From positions 89,493 to 153,492 of the forward strand of contig JAQGDQ010000479.1 of NCBI GenBank assembly GCA_030141605.1: a DNA stretch of 64,000 nucleotides. The letters run 5' to 3'. The notes beneath the pieces are model-generated. The model worked only from the letters and a program-made list of their open reading frames with translations. It was not told where the DNA came from and did no database searches. The DNA comes from Tubiluchus corallicola (taxonomy: Eukaryota > Priapulida > Priapulimorpha > Priapulimorphida > Tubiluchidae). The position numbers were made by a program, and so were the translations under genes. Positions 1 through 12,599 of this stretch are shown here, piece by piece; the first letter of the stretch is position 1, and every line of letters begins with the position of its first letter.

Positions 1-46
1 ACATAGGGCAGAAGTCATAATTAGGTGATTCACACAAGCAGGTACT

Positions 47-86
47 CTCTCTCTCTCTCTCTCTCTCTTTCTCACTATTTCTCTTT

Positions 87-131
<45 letters not shown>

Positions 132-174
132 GAGAGAGAGAGAGAAAGAGAGAGAAAGCAAGGGAGAGAGAGAG

Positions 175-256
<82 letters not shown>
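47..256. repeat. (CT)n / (GA)n microsatellite pair
   Basis: A CT tract (about 47-70) is followed by a short non-repeat stretch and a long, slightly interrupted GA tract (about 91-256), so the two face each other as inverted complements and could pair. Open frames across it (Arg-Glu or Ser-Leu repeats) are repeat artefacts. From 257 to about 1400 I see no gene and no clear repeat. Confidence 0.95.
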
Positions 257-260
<4 letters not shown>

Positions 261-1407
261 TTGTTGTGCACTTGTCTATCTCTGCTTTTTGCCTTTGTTT
301 CCTACAAGCCAATTTTATCAAATTTTCACCAGAATCCACTGTCAGCCAGTCAGCCACAGCTAGGCAATCGAATTTGTTTGTCCTGAAGCAAGTGTTAATA
401 ACGCAGCTAAGTGAACTAGAGAGCATTAGGATTTGTGTCAACCAATGTCACCAGTTTCAAAAATTGATTTAAATACAGATTACCTGATTAATTCCTCATC
501 TGTACCGATAAATTGCTAGTTGGTCTGCAAGTACGATAAGTGTTATGGGCAAATTCGTTTTTTATTTTACCCACATGAGGGAGCCAAAACTAAAGGGGAC
601 AAGTGGGCAATTGCTGGCAGACTCAACTGGTTATTGCAGAGACTTACTTGTAATTGGTGGATAATGCAAATTTTTTATATGAGAAATTTAATGTCATGCT
701 TCATACACCATAAACAGTGTGCTCTCTCTAGCTGAATGAAGTAAGTGATTTTTGTAAATCTAAGTTTATTAATTAGTTAGCAATTTTCTGTGTAATTTTT
801 TTCCTTCAAATTTCTGTAGTTTTGTTCAAATTGTACATTACTGCAAATTTTATGTATTTTTTTGTTTTTCTCCTTCTTTAGAGAATAAAGATTGCAGAAA
901 CACCTTATGCAAAGAACGTTCGTGTTTGCTGTGTTAACAATAAGCGTATATAATGAGTGTAATCTTGTATTATATGATTATACAAACAAACATTCAGCGG
1001 TCTGCTGTCGTCACAAGTCAACACTTTCGTTATCCAAATGTCCTCGCTTCCCACTGTCAGAATCGCTGGATGGCCCTGAAATGATTTTCTTAATGTTTTT
1101 GGTCAAGCTAATCCCACTCTAACAAATGTCTCAGGACAAATATTATTGCTTGTCTAGCAGCGGGCGAAACAGTTGAAGAATTCAGCAGAAATTTTGACAA
1201 AACAGCCATTAGGAAAAGAAAAAACAGAACGGAGATTGACACATGCATGCAAGCTGTGGGTAACAAAGAAAGAGTTGCTATCTTAGATAATTATTTGCAG
1301 AAGTAAACGTCGCATGTGGGGGACATACTTAGAGTTAACCACTGCACCTTTTCTTCTTACAAGGGTCATACTTTCTGAGAAAGGGAAGAGAGAGAGGGGG
1401 AACGAAG

Positions 1408-1518
1408 AGAGGGAGACGCGTGCACACGCACGCACGCACACCCACACGCGCACACACACGCACGCATGCACACATACACACACATGCGCGCGCACATGCA
1501 CACACACACACACGCACG

Positions 1519-1556
<38 letters not shown>
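1408..1556. repeat. (CA)n-type microsatellite, interrupted
   Basis: Alternating CA/CG/CATG dinucleotides preceded by a GA-rich run (about 1380-1415). The alternating purine-pyrimidine character would favour Z-DNA. Cys-Val repeat frames on the reverse strand are artefacts. Confidence 0.95.
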
Positions 1557-1557
<1 letters not shown>

Positions 1558-1574
1558 AATGGTGTCCTAAACTA

Positions 1575-1765
1575 CAGGGTGTTCTAGAAAAAACAGTGCA
1601 ATAGAAATTACGCTGGTCTTGGATGTGTAAAAACCAGTCACATGGTAAAAAATTGAAATGAGGCGCATTTGTGTAATCTACTTTAATTGTGGTGTCCTAA
1701 TGTTGAAACACATGGTAATATTTTTTGTGATTTGAGTATATTTCTGTTTCTTCTGGAACACCCCG
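1575..1765. mobile_element. mariner-like MITE, ~191 bp
   Basis: Starts CAGGGTGTTCTAGAA and ends TTCTGGAACACCCCG. These are near-perfect terminal inverted repeats, with a TA dinucleotide immediately outside each end. TA duplication with a CAGGGTGTTC-type terminus is typical of non-autonomous Tc1/mariner elements. No transposase is encoded. Confidence 0.75.
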
Positions 1766-2070
1766 TACATTAGGCCACTAAAGACCACCACAGGTTGGCA
1801 AAACGTATAGAAACACACAAGTGAAATACATTCTTTGGTGAAAAAAGAACAATGCAATGGCATAATAATTCAGCGAATCAGCCTCTACTTGTTAAGGATT
1901 AAAACTTGAAATAATGTTGGAAAATCAATCCATTTGTGGTGTGTCGGATAATTGCATTTATCTTAGTATGTATGCGTGATTATGCATGCGCAGACAAGAC
2001 TGTAGGATAAAATGCTTTACTTAGCTAACTTAATCTTGATATTTTCTCCTTCAAATGTTAACTAAAAACA

Positions 2071-2600
2071 ATACATTGCAAAGCAATGTAATGCTGTGCA
2101 AGCAATGCAGTGCACTACAATATAATACAATTTTGTGCAGCGTAATGCAATGCAGTGCAATGCAACACAAAACAATGCAATGCGAAACAATTCAATAAAA
2201 TGCGATACAAAACAATACAATGGCAATCCAATGTAACACAATGAAATGTAGTGCAATGCAATACAAAACAATGCAATGTGAAACAATACAATGCAATGGC
2301 AATCCAATGCAACACAATGCAATGCAGTGCAATGCAATACAAAACAATGCAATGCGAAACAATTCATTGGAATGCGACACAAAACAATACAATGGCAATC
2401 CAATGTAACACAATGCAATGCAGTGCAATGCAATGCGAAACAATACAATGCAATGGCAATCCAATGCAACACAATGCAATGCAATATGATATGACATGAT
2501 ACGATACGACACAATACGATACGAAATGATGCGATATGCGATATGACAAAGATACAATAAAATGGGATACAATAGAATACAATGCAATGCAAAAAAGTTT
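2071..2600. repeat. degenerate pentanucleotide satellite (CAATG type)
   Basis: About 530 bp built from 5-bp units CAATG with variants (CAATA, AAACA, GATAC), plus a ~60-110 bp higher-order periodicity: the phrase around ATGGCAATCCAATG recurs near 2220, 2296, 2391 and 2452. From about 2490 the unit changes to GATAC/GATAT. Five is not a multiple of three, so long Cys/His/Ile frames appear on the reverse strand; they are artefacts. Confidence 0.9.
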
Positions 2601-3144
2601 TCTAGACTCGCATACAATGATCAAGTAGTTAATGATTTTTATGTAAAATAAATAAGCAAGAGCATAGAGGCAATCAAACGGATTTAGTGTACTGATGTTT
2701 CTATAGTAATTGTTAGTGAAAATACTTCAATACTTTAACGAAAACAGCATTCACTGCACTACAGTGCATGGATATGAAAAATTACAGCCATTACAGGTGC
2801 TCAAAAGTGATCTATATTGTGAGTAAATGACATAAATGAGAAAAAATGTGCTTACATAACAAATTAAGTATGAACATATAATCCAGTGCCATAGTGCAGA
2901 AAGTGTTAGTTGTTGAGATCAGTCCACTCCACATTGTGCACACGAAACGGTAAAGGTTAGAGCCGTTATTCCAGTGTTGCATAAGGTGCCTCAAGTGAAT
3001 AGGAACAATCTGTGTAGAATAGGATCGCAGATGTTAGTGTGTTAGTTTGGTGGAAGCACCAGGATACGGCACCAAGAAGTGAAAAAAGTAACCAATAACC
3101 GGAACGTTCCCTGGAAACAGAAGTAGTGAAATTTTACATGCAAT

Positions 3145-5748
3145 TCAGTCCAGCATTTTAGTTAGTAAGGCATCTGTTATATCAAAGTACGAATCAATCT
3201 CACAGCACATACCCATTATTTGGTCCCTAAGTTGGGCTTTTTCGTCGTCTGTCACAGGTTGTTCAACTCTGTCCGCTGCCATCAAAAACTGAGTCTTTGG
3301 GGGCGACTTCAGTGGCACGTCACTCATGCTTCTCACAATCTGAGGGTGATGATTGGTAAAACTGTTGCATTTGGGTATTGTTGGATACCCAGTTAGAGAA
3401 ACACTGGATGCATCATTGTTGTGTTCTTTACAATATGCGTCTAAATTGTCATCAACTGCTGAACCGGGTCTGGAGTCTTTAACATCAGATGGAGGGACAG
3501 TCACCAATGAATCCTGCTTACCAAAAGTTGAAAGTTCATTTCTTTTATTAAACTCATTAAGCCTGAAGTTAAGTTCCTCCTCAATGCTAGCATTGAGATT
3601 AATACTTGATGGTGGCCGAAACCCGAAGTCCGAACCGTCGGTGAAGGACAAGTTATGAGACAGCGGGGAGTCTATTGAATCTTGTGCAACTTGCTGATAC
3701 TGTCCTTTCTGCAGTGTGTTCAGATAGGTCCTAAATGGACTGTTTGGAGAGCACATGGAATCAGCATCAGTAAGGTCTTCATCGGTTATAACAACACCTT
3801 GCCATGGATCGTTGTGATCCTTTCGAAACCTGATGAAACCATTCTCGCTGACAATCATTGATGTTGGCCTAGAAGGTTTGCCTTTTGAGGATGCACGTGA
3901 TGACTTTGACATATCAGATGCATTTGATACAGGCCGAAGTGTTTTTAGTGGAGTGTTGCTGGGTAAGCCATTCTCCATTAGTTGCTGTAGTGGCACTTCA
4001 TCCAGTTTTTTCTGCTTGTTTCCATAATAATTGTCCACTAGACAAGTCTTGGTATTTTCAACCCACAGCGGAGATGTGCCAGAAGGAAGTGGTTTTTCAC
4101 TTTTCTTCCAGAATTTACAAGAACAGGTGCAACATTTGTGCCGATGCTGAAACAGTGGTTGCCTAGCAACAAAAGCAATAGCTACGCACATGAATAATTC
4201 GCACATTCGAAATCCAAACTCGTAGCCACACCAAGTCCAGGGATCGGGGGAAAGGCACAAGTTTAACACATACACACAGGCTAATGAAAGGCACTTGAAA
4301 GCTCCACACAGAGCACAGAATACTGCTATTGACAAGGTCACCCAAATGCTCTTAGTTATGGACACCTTCGGCCACTTTTTGAGCGTTGTTACACCGGAAA
4401 TCGTAACATCTGTCACACTGCTGTGGCGTTTAATGTCTTTTTGTCTTTTAATTGCAGCTCGGCGTAGTTTTGAAAAGGAACACACAAACAGCAATGGTAA
4501 CGTGAAAGACAAGAGAATGAATGTCACGTCAAATATGAACAACAATGTCGCTACAATCGAAAATACACACGTCACAACAATAGTGGCAATCAACAGAGAA
4601 AAGTTCAACAATATCACAGTCAGCATCACTGCCACGTTTTGAACGTTTGCAGGCATTAGTTTCAATTTTGTTCTTTGTAGAAAAGCGAAATGCAAAACCA
4701 TAAAGCAGGATGTCAAACAAACGAATGTGACATTGTGTAGAAGGTACGCTAGCCAAAATGGCAGAATGCCTTCCATATTATATGGGTCAATGAATAAGTA
4801 CGCTGCTCTTGTTGAGCCGATGACTAAGAGAAAAAGGTTCAACGATATAAAACATCCTCTGCCGACCATGTACAAATCACGGACCAACACCAAGCTGAAC
4901 AGTGAATAAAGTCCTGTCACTGCAAACATGGCACCCATGCCGTATGCATGAACGTACCAAACCGCGAACCATCTTTGGTCAACATTGCGTAAGCTTGGAA
5001 GAATCCTTGTGTACGAAACATTAGTGAAAGGATTGCCAATTGAAAAAAGCGTGGTTTTGGCAGTCGTGATTGATTCCACTGTTGTTGGCACAAATGTGCT
5101 ACTGTCAAAAGTTGTTGCATTATGGTCTAGTGGTGTCATCGTTTCAGCTACGAACTCTTCCGTTGTTTCATTAAAATTGGTTTTAACGTCTGACAATGTG
5201 GTCTCTTCTCGAAGACCAATGTGTGGAGTTTGCGAGGAACTAATTACCTCACCTGCAGTTTTAACATCTGCATAATTTATGGATATTTTGTTTTTTAATT
5301 GTTTAGATTTTTTGCTTATTCGTGTTGTTGTTTTCAGAAAATCCGTGTGGCGAGTGGGAATCACTGAGTCACTCTCGCTGGATTCTGATTCGTTTACTAG
5401 GACAGCTACTGTAGTTGACTGTAGTTCGCCAAAAATTTCTGACACTTTTTCCACTGTTGGAGTAGAAACCGTCCCGTCAAAGGTAAAATCTTTAACTGAG
5501 TCGCCTTCTGTGCTATTTAAATCTCTGGGGACAGCAACGTTCTCGTAAACATGAACCACTTCAACCGTTCGTCCGGCATCATCAATGTTTTCTACAGCTT
5601 CTAAGAATGGTACAATCGTTTCATTAAGCCTAGGTAGGGCAAGATCAACAGCTGTGTGTCCACTACCTTCTTCGCTACCAGATCCAAAATCTGGCTTTGC
5701 TATCTTAACCATGAGCAGCAGTGTTTGTAGTATGAGGATCTTAGCCAT
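3145..5748 (-). CDS. PRRT3/4-like multi-pass membrane protein
   Basis: A single coding exon, 867 aa from the ATG at 5748; the open frame extends six codons further only through a TTG. Residues 1-18 form a hydrophobic signal-like segment. About 20-260 is a Ser/Thr/Glu-rich ectodomain with several N-x-S/T sites. About 262-530 holds some seven membrane segments. Within these, the RAAYLFIDPY...GILPFWLAYLLHN stretch matches the signature region of vertebrate proline-rich transmembrane proteins 3 and 4 (R-x-x-x-L-x-x-DPY...LP...LL-N). A Cys cluster (CCTCSC, about 539-544) just after the last segment looks palmitoylatable. The last ~320 residues are a Ser-rich cytoplasmic tail. On this strand a polypyrimidine-CAG acceptor ends at 5890, so the coding exon probably starts at 5889, after a non-coding first exon lying outside what I can identify. 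Biochemical function of the family is poorly known. I am confident of the fold family, less so of orthology. Confidence 0.82.
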   Translation of the reverse strand: MAKILILQTLLLMVKIAKPDFGSGSEEGSGHTAVDLALPRLNETIVPFLEAVENIDDAGRTVEVVHVYENVAVPRDLNSTEGDSVKDFTFDGTVSTPTVEKVSEIFGELQSTTVAVLVNESESSESDSVIPTRHTDFLKTTTRISKKSKQLKNKISINYADVKTAGEVISSSQTPHIGLREETTLSDVKTNFNETTEEFVAETMTPLDHNATTFDSSTFVPTTVESITTAKTTLFSIGNPFTNVSYTRILPSLRNVDQRWFAVWYVHAYGMGAMFAVTGLYSLFSLVLVRDLYMVGRGCFISLNLFLLVIGSTRAAYLFIDPYNMEGILPFWLAYLLHNVTFVCLTSCFMVLHFAFLQRTKLKLMPANVQNVAVMLTVILLNFSLLIATIVVTCVFSIVATLLFIFDVTFILLSFTLPLLFVCSFSKLRRAAIKRQKDIKRHSSVTDVTISGVTTLKKWPKVSITKSIWVTLSIAVFCALCGAFKCLSLACVYVLNLCLSPDPWTWCGYEFGFRMCELFMCVAIAFVARQPLFQHRHKCCTCSCKFWKKSEKPLPSGTSPLWVENTKTCLVDNYYGNKQKKLDEVPLQQLMENGLPSNTPLKTLRPVSNASDMSKSSRASSKGKPSRPTSMIVSENGFIRFRKDHNDPWQGVVITDEDLTDADSMCSPNSPFRTYLNTLQKGQYQQVAQDSIDSPLSHNLSFTDGSDFGFRPPSSINLNASIEEELNFRLNEFNKRNELSTFGKQDSLVTVPPSDVKDSRPGSAVDDNLDAYCKEHNNDASSVSLTGYPTIPKCNSFTNHHPQIVRSMSDVPLKSPPKTQFLMAADRVEQPVTDDEKAQLRDQIMGMCCEIDSYFDITDALLTKMLD

Positions 5749-6049
5749 TCCCTCATATATTCCCAAATTTTACTCAACACTTCATTGACAGAATACGCAA
5801 ATCATTCAGAATTTTCAATCCATTGCAATTTGCCCATGGGTGTGGCAGACTGACCTACGGTCTTTCACGTACTGTCGATACGGGTACTCCTGAAAAAAAT
5901 ACAGAAATTTTAATTTTAAAGTAGCATTACTGAACATCATAAATATGTCATTAATATAGTTTAATGAACAAAACCAGTAACATTGCCAAATTTCGTTTAG
6001 CAGTGAGCATTTAGCAGACTAGGTGACTTTATATAGTCTTTTCGCTATC

Positions 6050-6180
6050 CTTTCTCTAGTTCTAGATCTATCTATTCATTTTAACCATTCTTCAAAACTT
6101 ATTAGCGAATCTTTTATTAATCATGTTTCATTGTAGTATTATAAAGGGATAAATAAATTAAAATTGAATTGAATTAAATT
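6050..6180 (+). mobile_element. LINE/SINE 3' end, truncated
   Basis: AT-rich 3'-UTR-like segment ending in a short tandem tail (AAATTGAATTGAATT). The same tail style occurs at 51380-51487, as expected for 5'-truncated non-LTR insertions. No coding part remains. Confidence 0.4.
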
Positions 6181-8277
6181 TTCTGTTTATACGTAAAGGT
6201 AGCCAAAGTGATATATAAGGGAAAAGACAAATGTGTGCTTGCATAGCAAAATCGTCCATAACTCGGCAATTAACTTTTACAGTTATTCATATATCCTCAA
6301 TCTCCATTTCACGAGGATCATTTTGATACCAAGCTCATTGCTCTAAGTTATTTCTCAGCTGAGATAATCCACGTTGAAGTTGAAGTGCAGGTTATGCAGT
6401 GGAAAACATAATCTTGAAACCAGGTTATGCACTGGAAAATCGCTATTAAAGTTAGCCATTGTTTTTTGTCGCGTCTCTACAAAACACTTAGCAACCGTAC
6501 GAAAGTGTGGTTGCTATGGACTTTGCAAGAACACATTGAAGTTACGTTTAAATCCAGTAGATGGCTCTTCCTGACGAAGATTTGGGCTTCATTATTTGGG
6601 CAAAATGACTGCTTCCACTAACAACTAACTGGGTTTAAAAATGAGTGCTTTTACAACTGCACTACTAGTTTCTAGACAGAAAGTTGGTAAGGGGTTATAA
6701 AATTAAATTTTTAGTGTTTTGAACACTTTCCTGATAATTTAATGCTAGAATATAAAAGAAAAATATATTTAGCGTTATTTTAAACAAAATACGAAAAACT
6801 GGCATTTTACTTCGAAGCATCATAACATAGTTTTAACTATGCCGAGCTATGGACAGTTTTGGTTTTGCAAGCACACAAATAATAATGGTAAGAGAATTCC
6901 TACTTGAAGAATTACTGCTATGGGGATCATAGACACAATAAACGTTGTTAGGGCTTTCAGAAAAAACAAATAGAAATTCGAAGTCTCGATTAAATTTTGT
7001 TCTTTCTTCCCCAAAACATGTCATTCCATCTAAACATAAGAAATTAGTGCCAAAAAATAACAAATAAACAAATAACAAAAAATAACAATAGTCAAAAGTC
7101 AATTTTACATAATTAAGAGTCATACACTGTACTGTCGTATTAATTAATACCTAGCTGTTATTTTAAAGCAAATTTAAGTATTTTAAAGTAATTAGAGGAT
7201 ATACATACGTTATTAGCCCCAAATCATTAGCAATTGTAAACAGATAACGACAATATCTTATCAACTTATCACGACACGTCTTCACTTCACAGTAGGCCTC
7301 TGACCCAGATCAAATTGATCACGTGATTAGGCCAAAAAAACGCCTCAAGGTGGCCAAAGCCGACAACAAGCGAAGGCAGCAAAGCACGCCAATGCAAGAT
7401 TTCTAGTACAAACGTATTACAGCTGTAGCAATAAGTCTCTCTTATTTACAGCTTTTTGACTCACTCTAGACACCTTGCAACCTGTTTCAAGACATTGGAT
7501 TAATAATTCAATGACGTTAACATTTTTGTTGACTTGCGGTGACATTTATGGTTTGATATGATTTAGTGTCTGGGTCTCAGAAAGCGCTTGAATGTGAAAC
7601 AGGCCACTAAGAAATTCAAGTGTCACACCGTGAAGTTTCAGCTCTGAAATAAATCGCATGAGTGAAATTTTTTACACGTCTGCTCTCCTTAAGATCAACA
7701 GTAATAAAAAACGCAACCGGTTTTGTGACCACAGTCGTGTCAGAAAGTGTTAAATTTTTATGAAATAAGCCCACTGACAGAATCAAGTCCAGAGGATTTT
7801 GTTCTAAACAGATCTTATGGCGCGTTCAGAATAGAAAGTTTTCTCGCAACTTGTTGCGCAACTTCTGTCTATGATTATCAACTTGCGCAAGAACTCTCAG
7901 CAACTCTCGCTGAGTTTGCAATAAGTACACACCAATATACTAGTATACGGTGTACATAACTTTTATGTATTTTGAAAAGTAGAACGCTTGTTTTATGTGA
8001 TTAAAAAGCTTATAACTTGATCAGTCGATTCACATTTGTTTCATTATGCCGCTAAACCGATTGCAGAGTTACTTACTCTTAGGCCTACATTGCGCACAGC
8101 GACATCTTTGCAAAAAAACTTCAATTATCACTTAAAGGGCACAACCTTTTTTGACACCAAAATCATTTATGCAGAATATCTTACTCGACATAAGTCATTA
8201 GAAGCTACCACTAAACGTTTCAAAGCTTATAATCCAGAGAAAATATTCATTTGGTGTGCTCTATCTGCTACTGTGAA
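6181..8277. other. no gene recognised
   Basis: AT-rich sequence. Open frames are below 100 codons, without recognisable domains or paired splice signals. I see no strong repeat structure here. Confidence 0.6.
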
Positions 8278-8322
8278 GGGTGGGTCCTGGCCCTTTGGGC
8301 CCACCCCCTAAATCCGCCACTG
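8278..8322 (-). mobile_element. hAT-type element end (fragment)
   Basis: Read on the minus strand it starts CAGTGGCGGATTTAGGGGGT, a terminus common among animal hAT elements, followed by a short GGGCCC fold-back. No partner end is visible nearby, so this is a remnant. Confidence 0.5.
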
Positions 8323-8415
8323 CCGCTTCACGAAGCTCACCTCTAACCAATCCAATACGAGTCATCAACACAACATCAAAATTTCCCAGCCCAATCAATA
8401 TCTTCGCAGCTGCTA

Positions 8416-8882
8416 TTAAGCCTTTCAGTCCCAAATTATTTTTTAATAAGAAAACATTTTTTTGATTTAGTACTTTTGTTCAGTATGTCCATCTTGTTTA
8501 GACATAATAATTATTTTTTTCTACCTGTGCCCGGTTGCTAAATATAGCCTGTGTCCCATGGGATGCATTGGGATTCAATGGAAGCATAAAATGTGCTTCA
8601 TTTTGCAACTGCTGATAATTATTTAAAGTATTTAAGACATTTAGTACGCACGCTATGCTGATCTGTACAAAGTCGTCTCTAAAGTACTGTATCTTGCACA
8701 GTTTTTTATGCTACGTAGAATTTCTAGTTTGCTATTTTATCACCATTTTAGTCTATTGTTATTGGCTTAAATCAAAATAACTATTAACAGATCAAATAAC
8801 TGTCAGTTTTAAAATTTTATTAATTTTAAAGGCAGAAAATATTCTCGTATCCCACGGGATACAACGGGTATGAAAGTGTTAA
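8416..8882 (-). mobile_element. piggyBac-type MITE, copy A
   Basis: 467 bp bounded by TTAA. Termini are degraded versions of TTAACCCTTTCA / TGAAAGGGTTAA. It carries the near-palindrome GTATCCCnnGGGATAC near each end (one copy altered to GTGTCCCatGGGATGC). It is inverted relative to copies C-F and matches copy C over nearly all its length. Confidence 0.85.
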
Positions 8883-9589
8883 GTAAAGAAGGACCAAGAA
8901 GTTCTCAGACCAATAACAGACCCAGAAGGACCTCGCTGGTGGACGCTTAAGAGGCTTATAAACCCACTTGACGAGAATCAACGACGATTCTGTAAGAGAT
9001 ACTGATAATCTCCCTTTGGGACTATTTTTCATTTAACTTGAATGGACCGGATCACATACCGGAGCGCCATCTGGACCAAATTTCGTTTATTTACTACATT
9101 ACAACCTACGCCTCCTCTCATCGCCCCCAAAATTCCAGCGTGGGTCACAAATCACTGACCAATAATCAGGAGCAGCAGTGACCGAGAAGGCGAACCTGAT
9201 TCCTGCTGAAAAACGGCTGCCCGCCACTCTAAATTATCTGCATACCGCTCTATGAGCAATCCGCATTCCATTCTAAGTGTGCATCAAGTGGCAAAGAAAA
9301 CTGGGCCATGACTTGTGTTTCCAACAATTAAGCTAAGATTCGAACTTTAACTACAGAAAAACACCGTAAAATGCATGCTTCAGCTGGGCTTCCATATGAA
9401 GTGGCTTCCATGAAACGTTGATAATAGTTTAAGAACACAAATTCAGTTTGCGGCACAGCACTTGAGCAATGACCTTTATTGGTATGGCTCGTAAAGAAGA
9501 AACAAAAAAGCCTTGAAATGAATCTGGCTGGTGACCGGCGACCATTGCGTTTATATGATTTTCTCTAAGCAGCCGTATTTTAACAAATC
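8883..9589. other. no gene recognised
   Basis: Mixed sequence. A short reverse-strand open frame at 8826-9032 runs into the MITE and has no recognisable domain. Confidence 0.5.
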
Positions 9590-9891
9590 TGTTTGTAATC
9601 AGGTTTTATTTCTGATTCGATCTCTTTTCAGAAATAAACGTTTATCTCTTTTTGGAATAGCTTACACTCAACAATGGTGTCATAAGTGGGATAAGCAGTA
9701 TTTCGGTGGGTATCAGAATTTCTGCTGTTTGAGTTGATATATTTAACTGAAACTTAATAAATCTGCATTTGATTTAGTTGAATTCTCATCAGATTTTTTT
9801 CTGAATAGCCTACATTCATTCATATGGTGTCAGAAGTGGGATAACGAGGGAATTTCTCTGAGCATCAGTGTTTCTTTTTGCTGTTTGGGTT

Positions 9892-9900
<9 letters not shown>
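9590..9900 (+). mobile_element. two LTR-end/primer-binding-site remnants in tandem
   Basis: TGGTGTCATAAGTGGGATAA (from 9675) and TGGTGTCAGAAGTGGGATAA (from 9825) are primer-binding-site-like sequences, complementary to a tRNA 3' end that finishes ...CTGACACCA, as in tRNA-Leu. Each is preceded by an LTR-like AT-rich tail and followed by a similar leader (about 55 bp), so a ~150-bp LTR-end plus leader unit is present twice. No gag or pol follows. Confidence 0.6.

Positions 9901-9942
<42 letters not shown>
9895..9942. repeat. (TA)n microsatellite
   Basis: Uninterrupted TA dinucleotides directly after the second LTR-leader remnant. Confidence 0.95.
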
Positions 9943-9944
<2 letters not shown>

Positions 9945-10629
9945 TTTGCTTTGGGTAGAGCCACAATAAATGCGCCAATTTAATTCTGATCTGTCTTGAA
10001 CGTTCATTAGTAACTTATTACTGAAAAATAGCTCTGTATAAAAAAGCTCTATGTTGGATAATTTGCAATAAAAACAGAAATAATAATTAAATTTTATTCT
10101 TAATGACGAAAACTGAAATATGCATTAAATACTTTTGTGCTTTGTTAGTCAGGTGATTACGTTATCAATATAAAACCCTAAAAACGGTTTTTGTGATCTA
10201 TTTGTATTTTTGGTCTTTCATTTACCTGAAAATACTTAACACGTGGCTTGAGACCTATTTTTCGTGTTAGTCTCTTTTTTATTAATTGGTAATTTGTTAA
10301 TTTAAGCTGCTAAAGCTTTTTCTGTCAATGCTTTCACGGTCACAAAATTAAGCTCATTGCATTAAAGAGAAAGAGAACTGCCATTGTATGCACCCTGTAT
10401 AAGAAAGCAGAATGAGGCTGAATTAACACAGAGCAGTCCGTGTTTACATCACTAAGCACTTCTTTTTGAGCTGGTTAAATTCTCAATCAAACAACTTCTT
10501 CAGCTACACAATTTAACTCTTTCGAAACGCTCTTCAAATATTTTTCTTAAATTCTTCGACAAACAAGAGCTGTCGCAGAAACTTGTTAGGAAACTGTGAA
10601 ACATTGTACCGTGCTAAGTGGCGGTGGTG

Positions 10630-10790
10630 TTTTTATTTAACATAGACTTAGACATAGACAGAGAACATTTATTTTCTCCAATTAGTTTATCATCAAAAGC
10701 TTTGTAAATATTAAGTAATTATAATCATGGAGCAGGGCAGGGAAGGACCATAGGATCATCTAGTCTCCTGCCCTTTCTTATAAATAGATT
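10630..10790 (-). mobile_element. LINE 3' end, inverted, truncated
   Basis: Begins with a hexamer-like ACATAGACTTAGACATAGACA tail and continues into sequence containing a 'GGACCATAGGATCATCTAGTC' segment. The copy at 31597-31830 has the same tail type and a comparable 'GACCATCAGGTCTAAGAG' block. This pattern fits CR1/L2-like 3' ends in reverse orientation. Confidence 0.45.
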
Positions 10791-11887
10791 TGTATATTAA
10801 AAATTAACGGTGATGCTGCAGATAACAAAAACAAAAACAAATAAGAAAAATAATAAAAACAGTATAAATGATACAAATAATCAAAAAAATAGCTGAAAAC
10901 AAAAAATAATAAAGTTAGATACCTAAATGTAAGCAATACAATACAATTATTCAATAATCAGGATGATTATATGTAGTAGTTTCAAATGGGGTCTTATTAA
11001 CAGGGGAATTTGACCAAGGTTAGTGAGTAAAGTTAAAAACTGAGAGTATTGAAAGAAAAATATAAGCATCAAAAAAGTGTAATATAGAAAAATTTATGAG
11101 AAAAAGTTAGTATGAGAAAGAGCAACAATTACTTAGGAGATGAGGAGAAAAAAGAAAAAAAACTTGCTAGCTTGCTTATTAGTCTTACAAGTTATGTACT
11201 ACGTATACATCGACTACGTATATATGTACTACGTATATGTCTAGTATGTACTACGTACAGGTATATCTATTTAGTAAGATTTTCGTGTATTTTTTGGAAG
11301 TAGAAAATAAGCTACGAGCTACGAGAAAAAAGCTGACAAGGTTAATTAAAGATTTCCTGCATTGAAGAAACATCTGGTAGTAAAACATACAAGTCGACAC
11401 AACAGTTTGTGTGTACATGCTTCTATATTAGAACCGTGAGCTACTAACTGAACTCATATAAATTATTTGCAGTCTTTATTGGAAGATTCATTCTTTTTAC
11501 AGACTGAATTGGTTTGAAAGAAAAGGAACTGTGATGGACAATTTTCACGTACGGCGTGCAAATACCATATCAATTTCACAATACAAGTCACATAGTTCAG
11601 TAGTGTTCGACACATGACTAAATACAAACCTTTTCAAACAGCTTAATCACTAGTAGATTACGCATGATGAATAAATAAGTTTCTATACCTTAGAAAAACA
11701 ATGCATGGTTTTAGATGGGACTAACATTACTTAAAAGACGGGTAAACTGTTTTAGCTAAGCCATATAATAAAATATCAATCTGTTCGCGATCACTAATCG
11801 ATTATTTATCATTGCAAATTTAACTTTAGATCTTCAGTATGATGATCTGATGTGTCAAGTAGCGGCTCCAATTATTGGGTTAATGTT
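10791..11887. other. no gene recognised
   Basis: A-rich sequence with short local repeats of TACTACGTATA near 11195-11260. No coding signal. Confidence 0.5.
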
Positions 11888-12484
<597 letters not shown>

Positions 12485-12599
12485 TAACTACAGTCTCAGC
12501 AAACTTAAAGTAGCTCACAATGTTTCAAAACGCAAACTTTTCAACTAGCCATATGATTATAGTTCTAGGACCATTTCAGTAGACCACGATGTTTTATAC

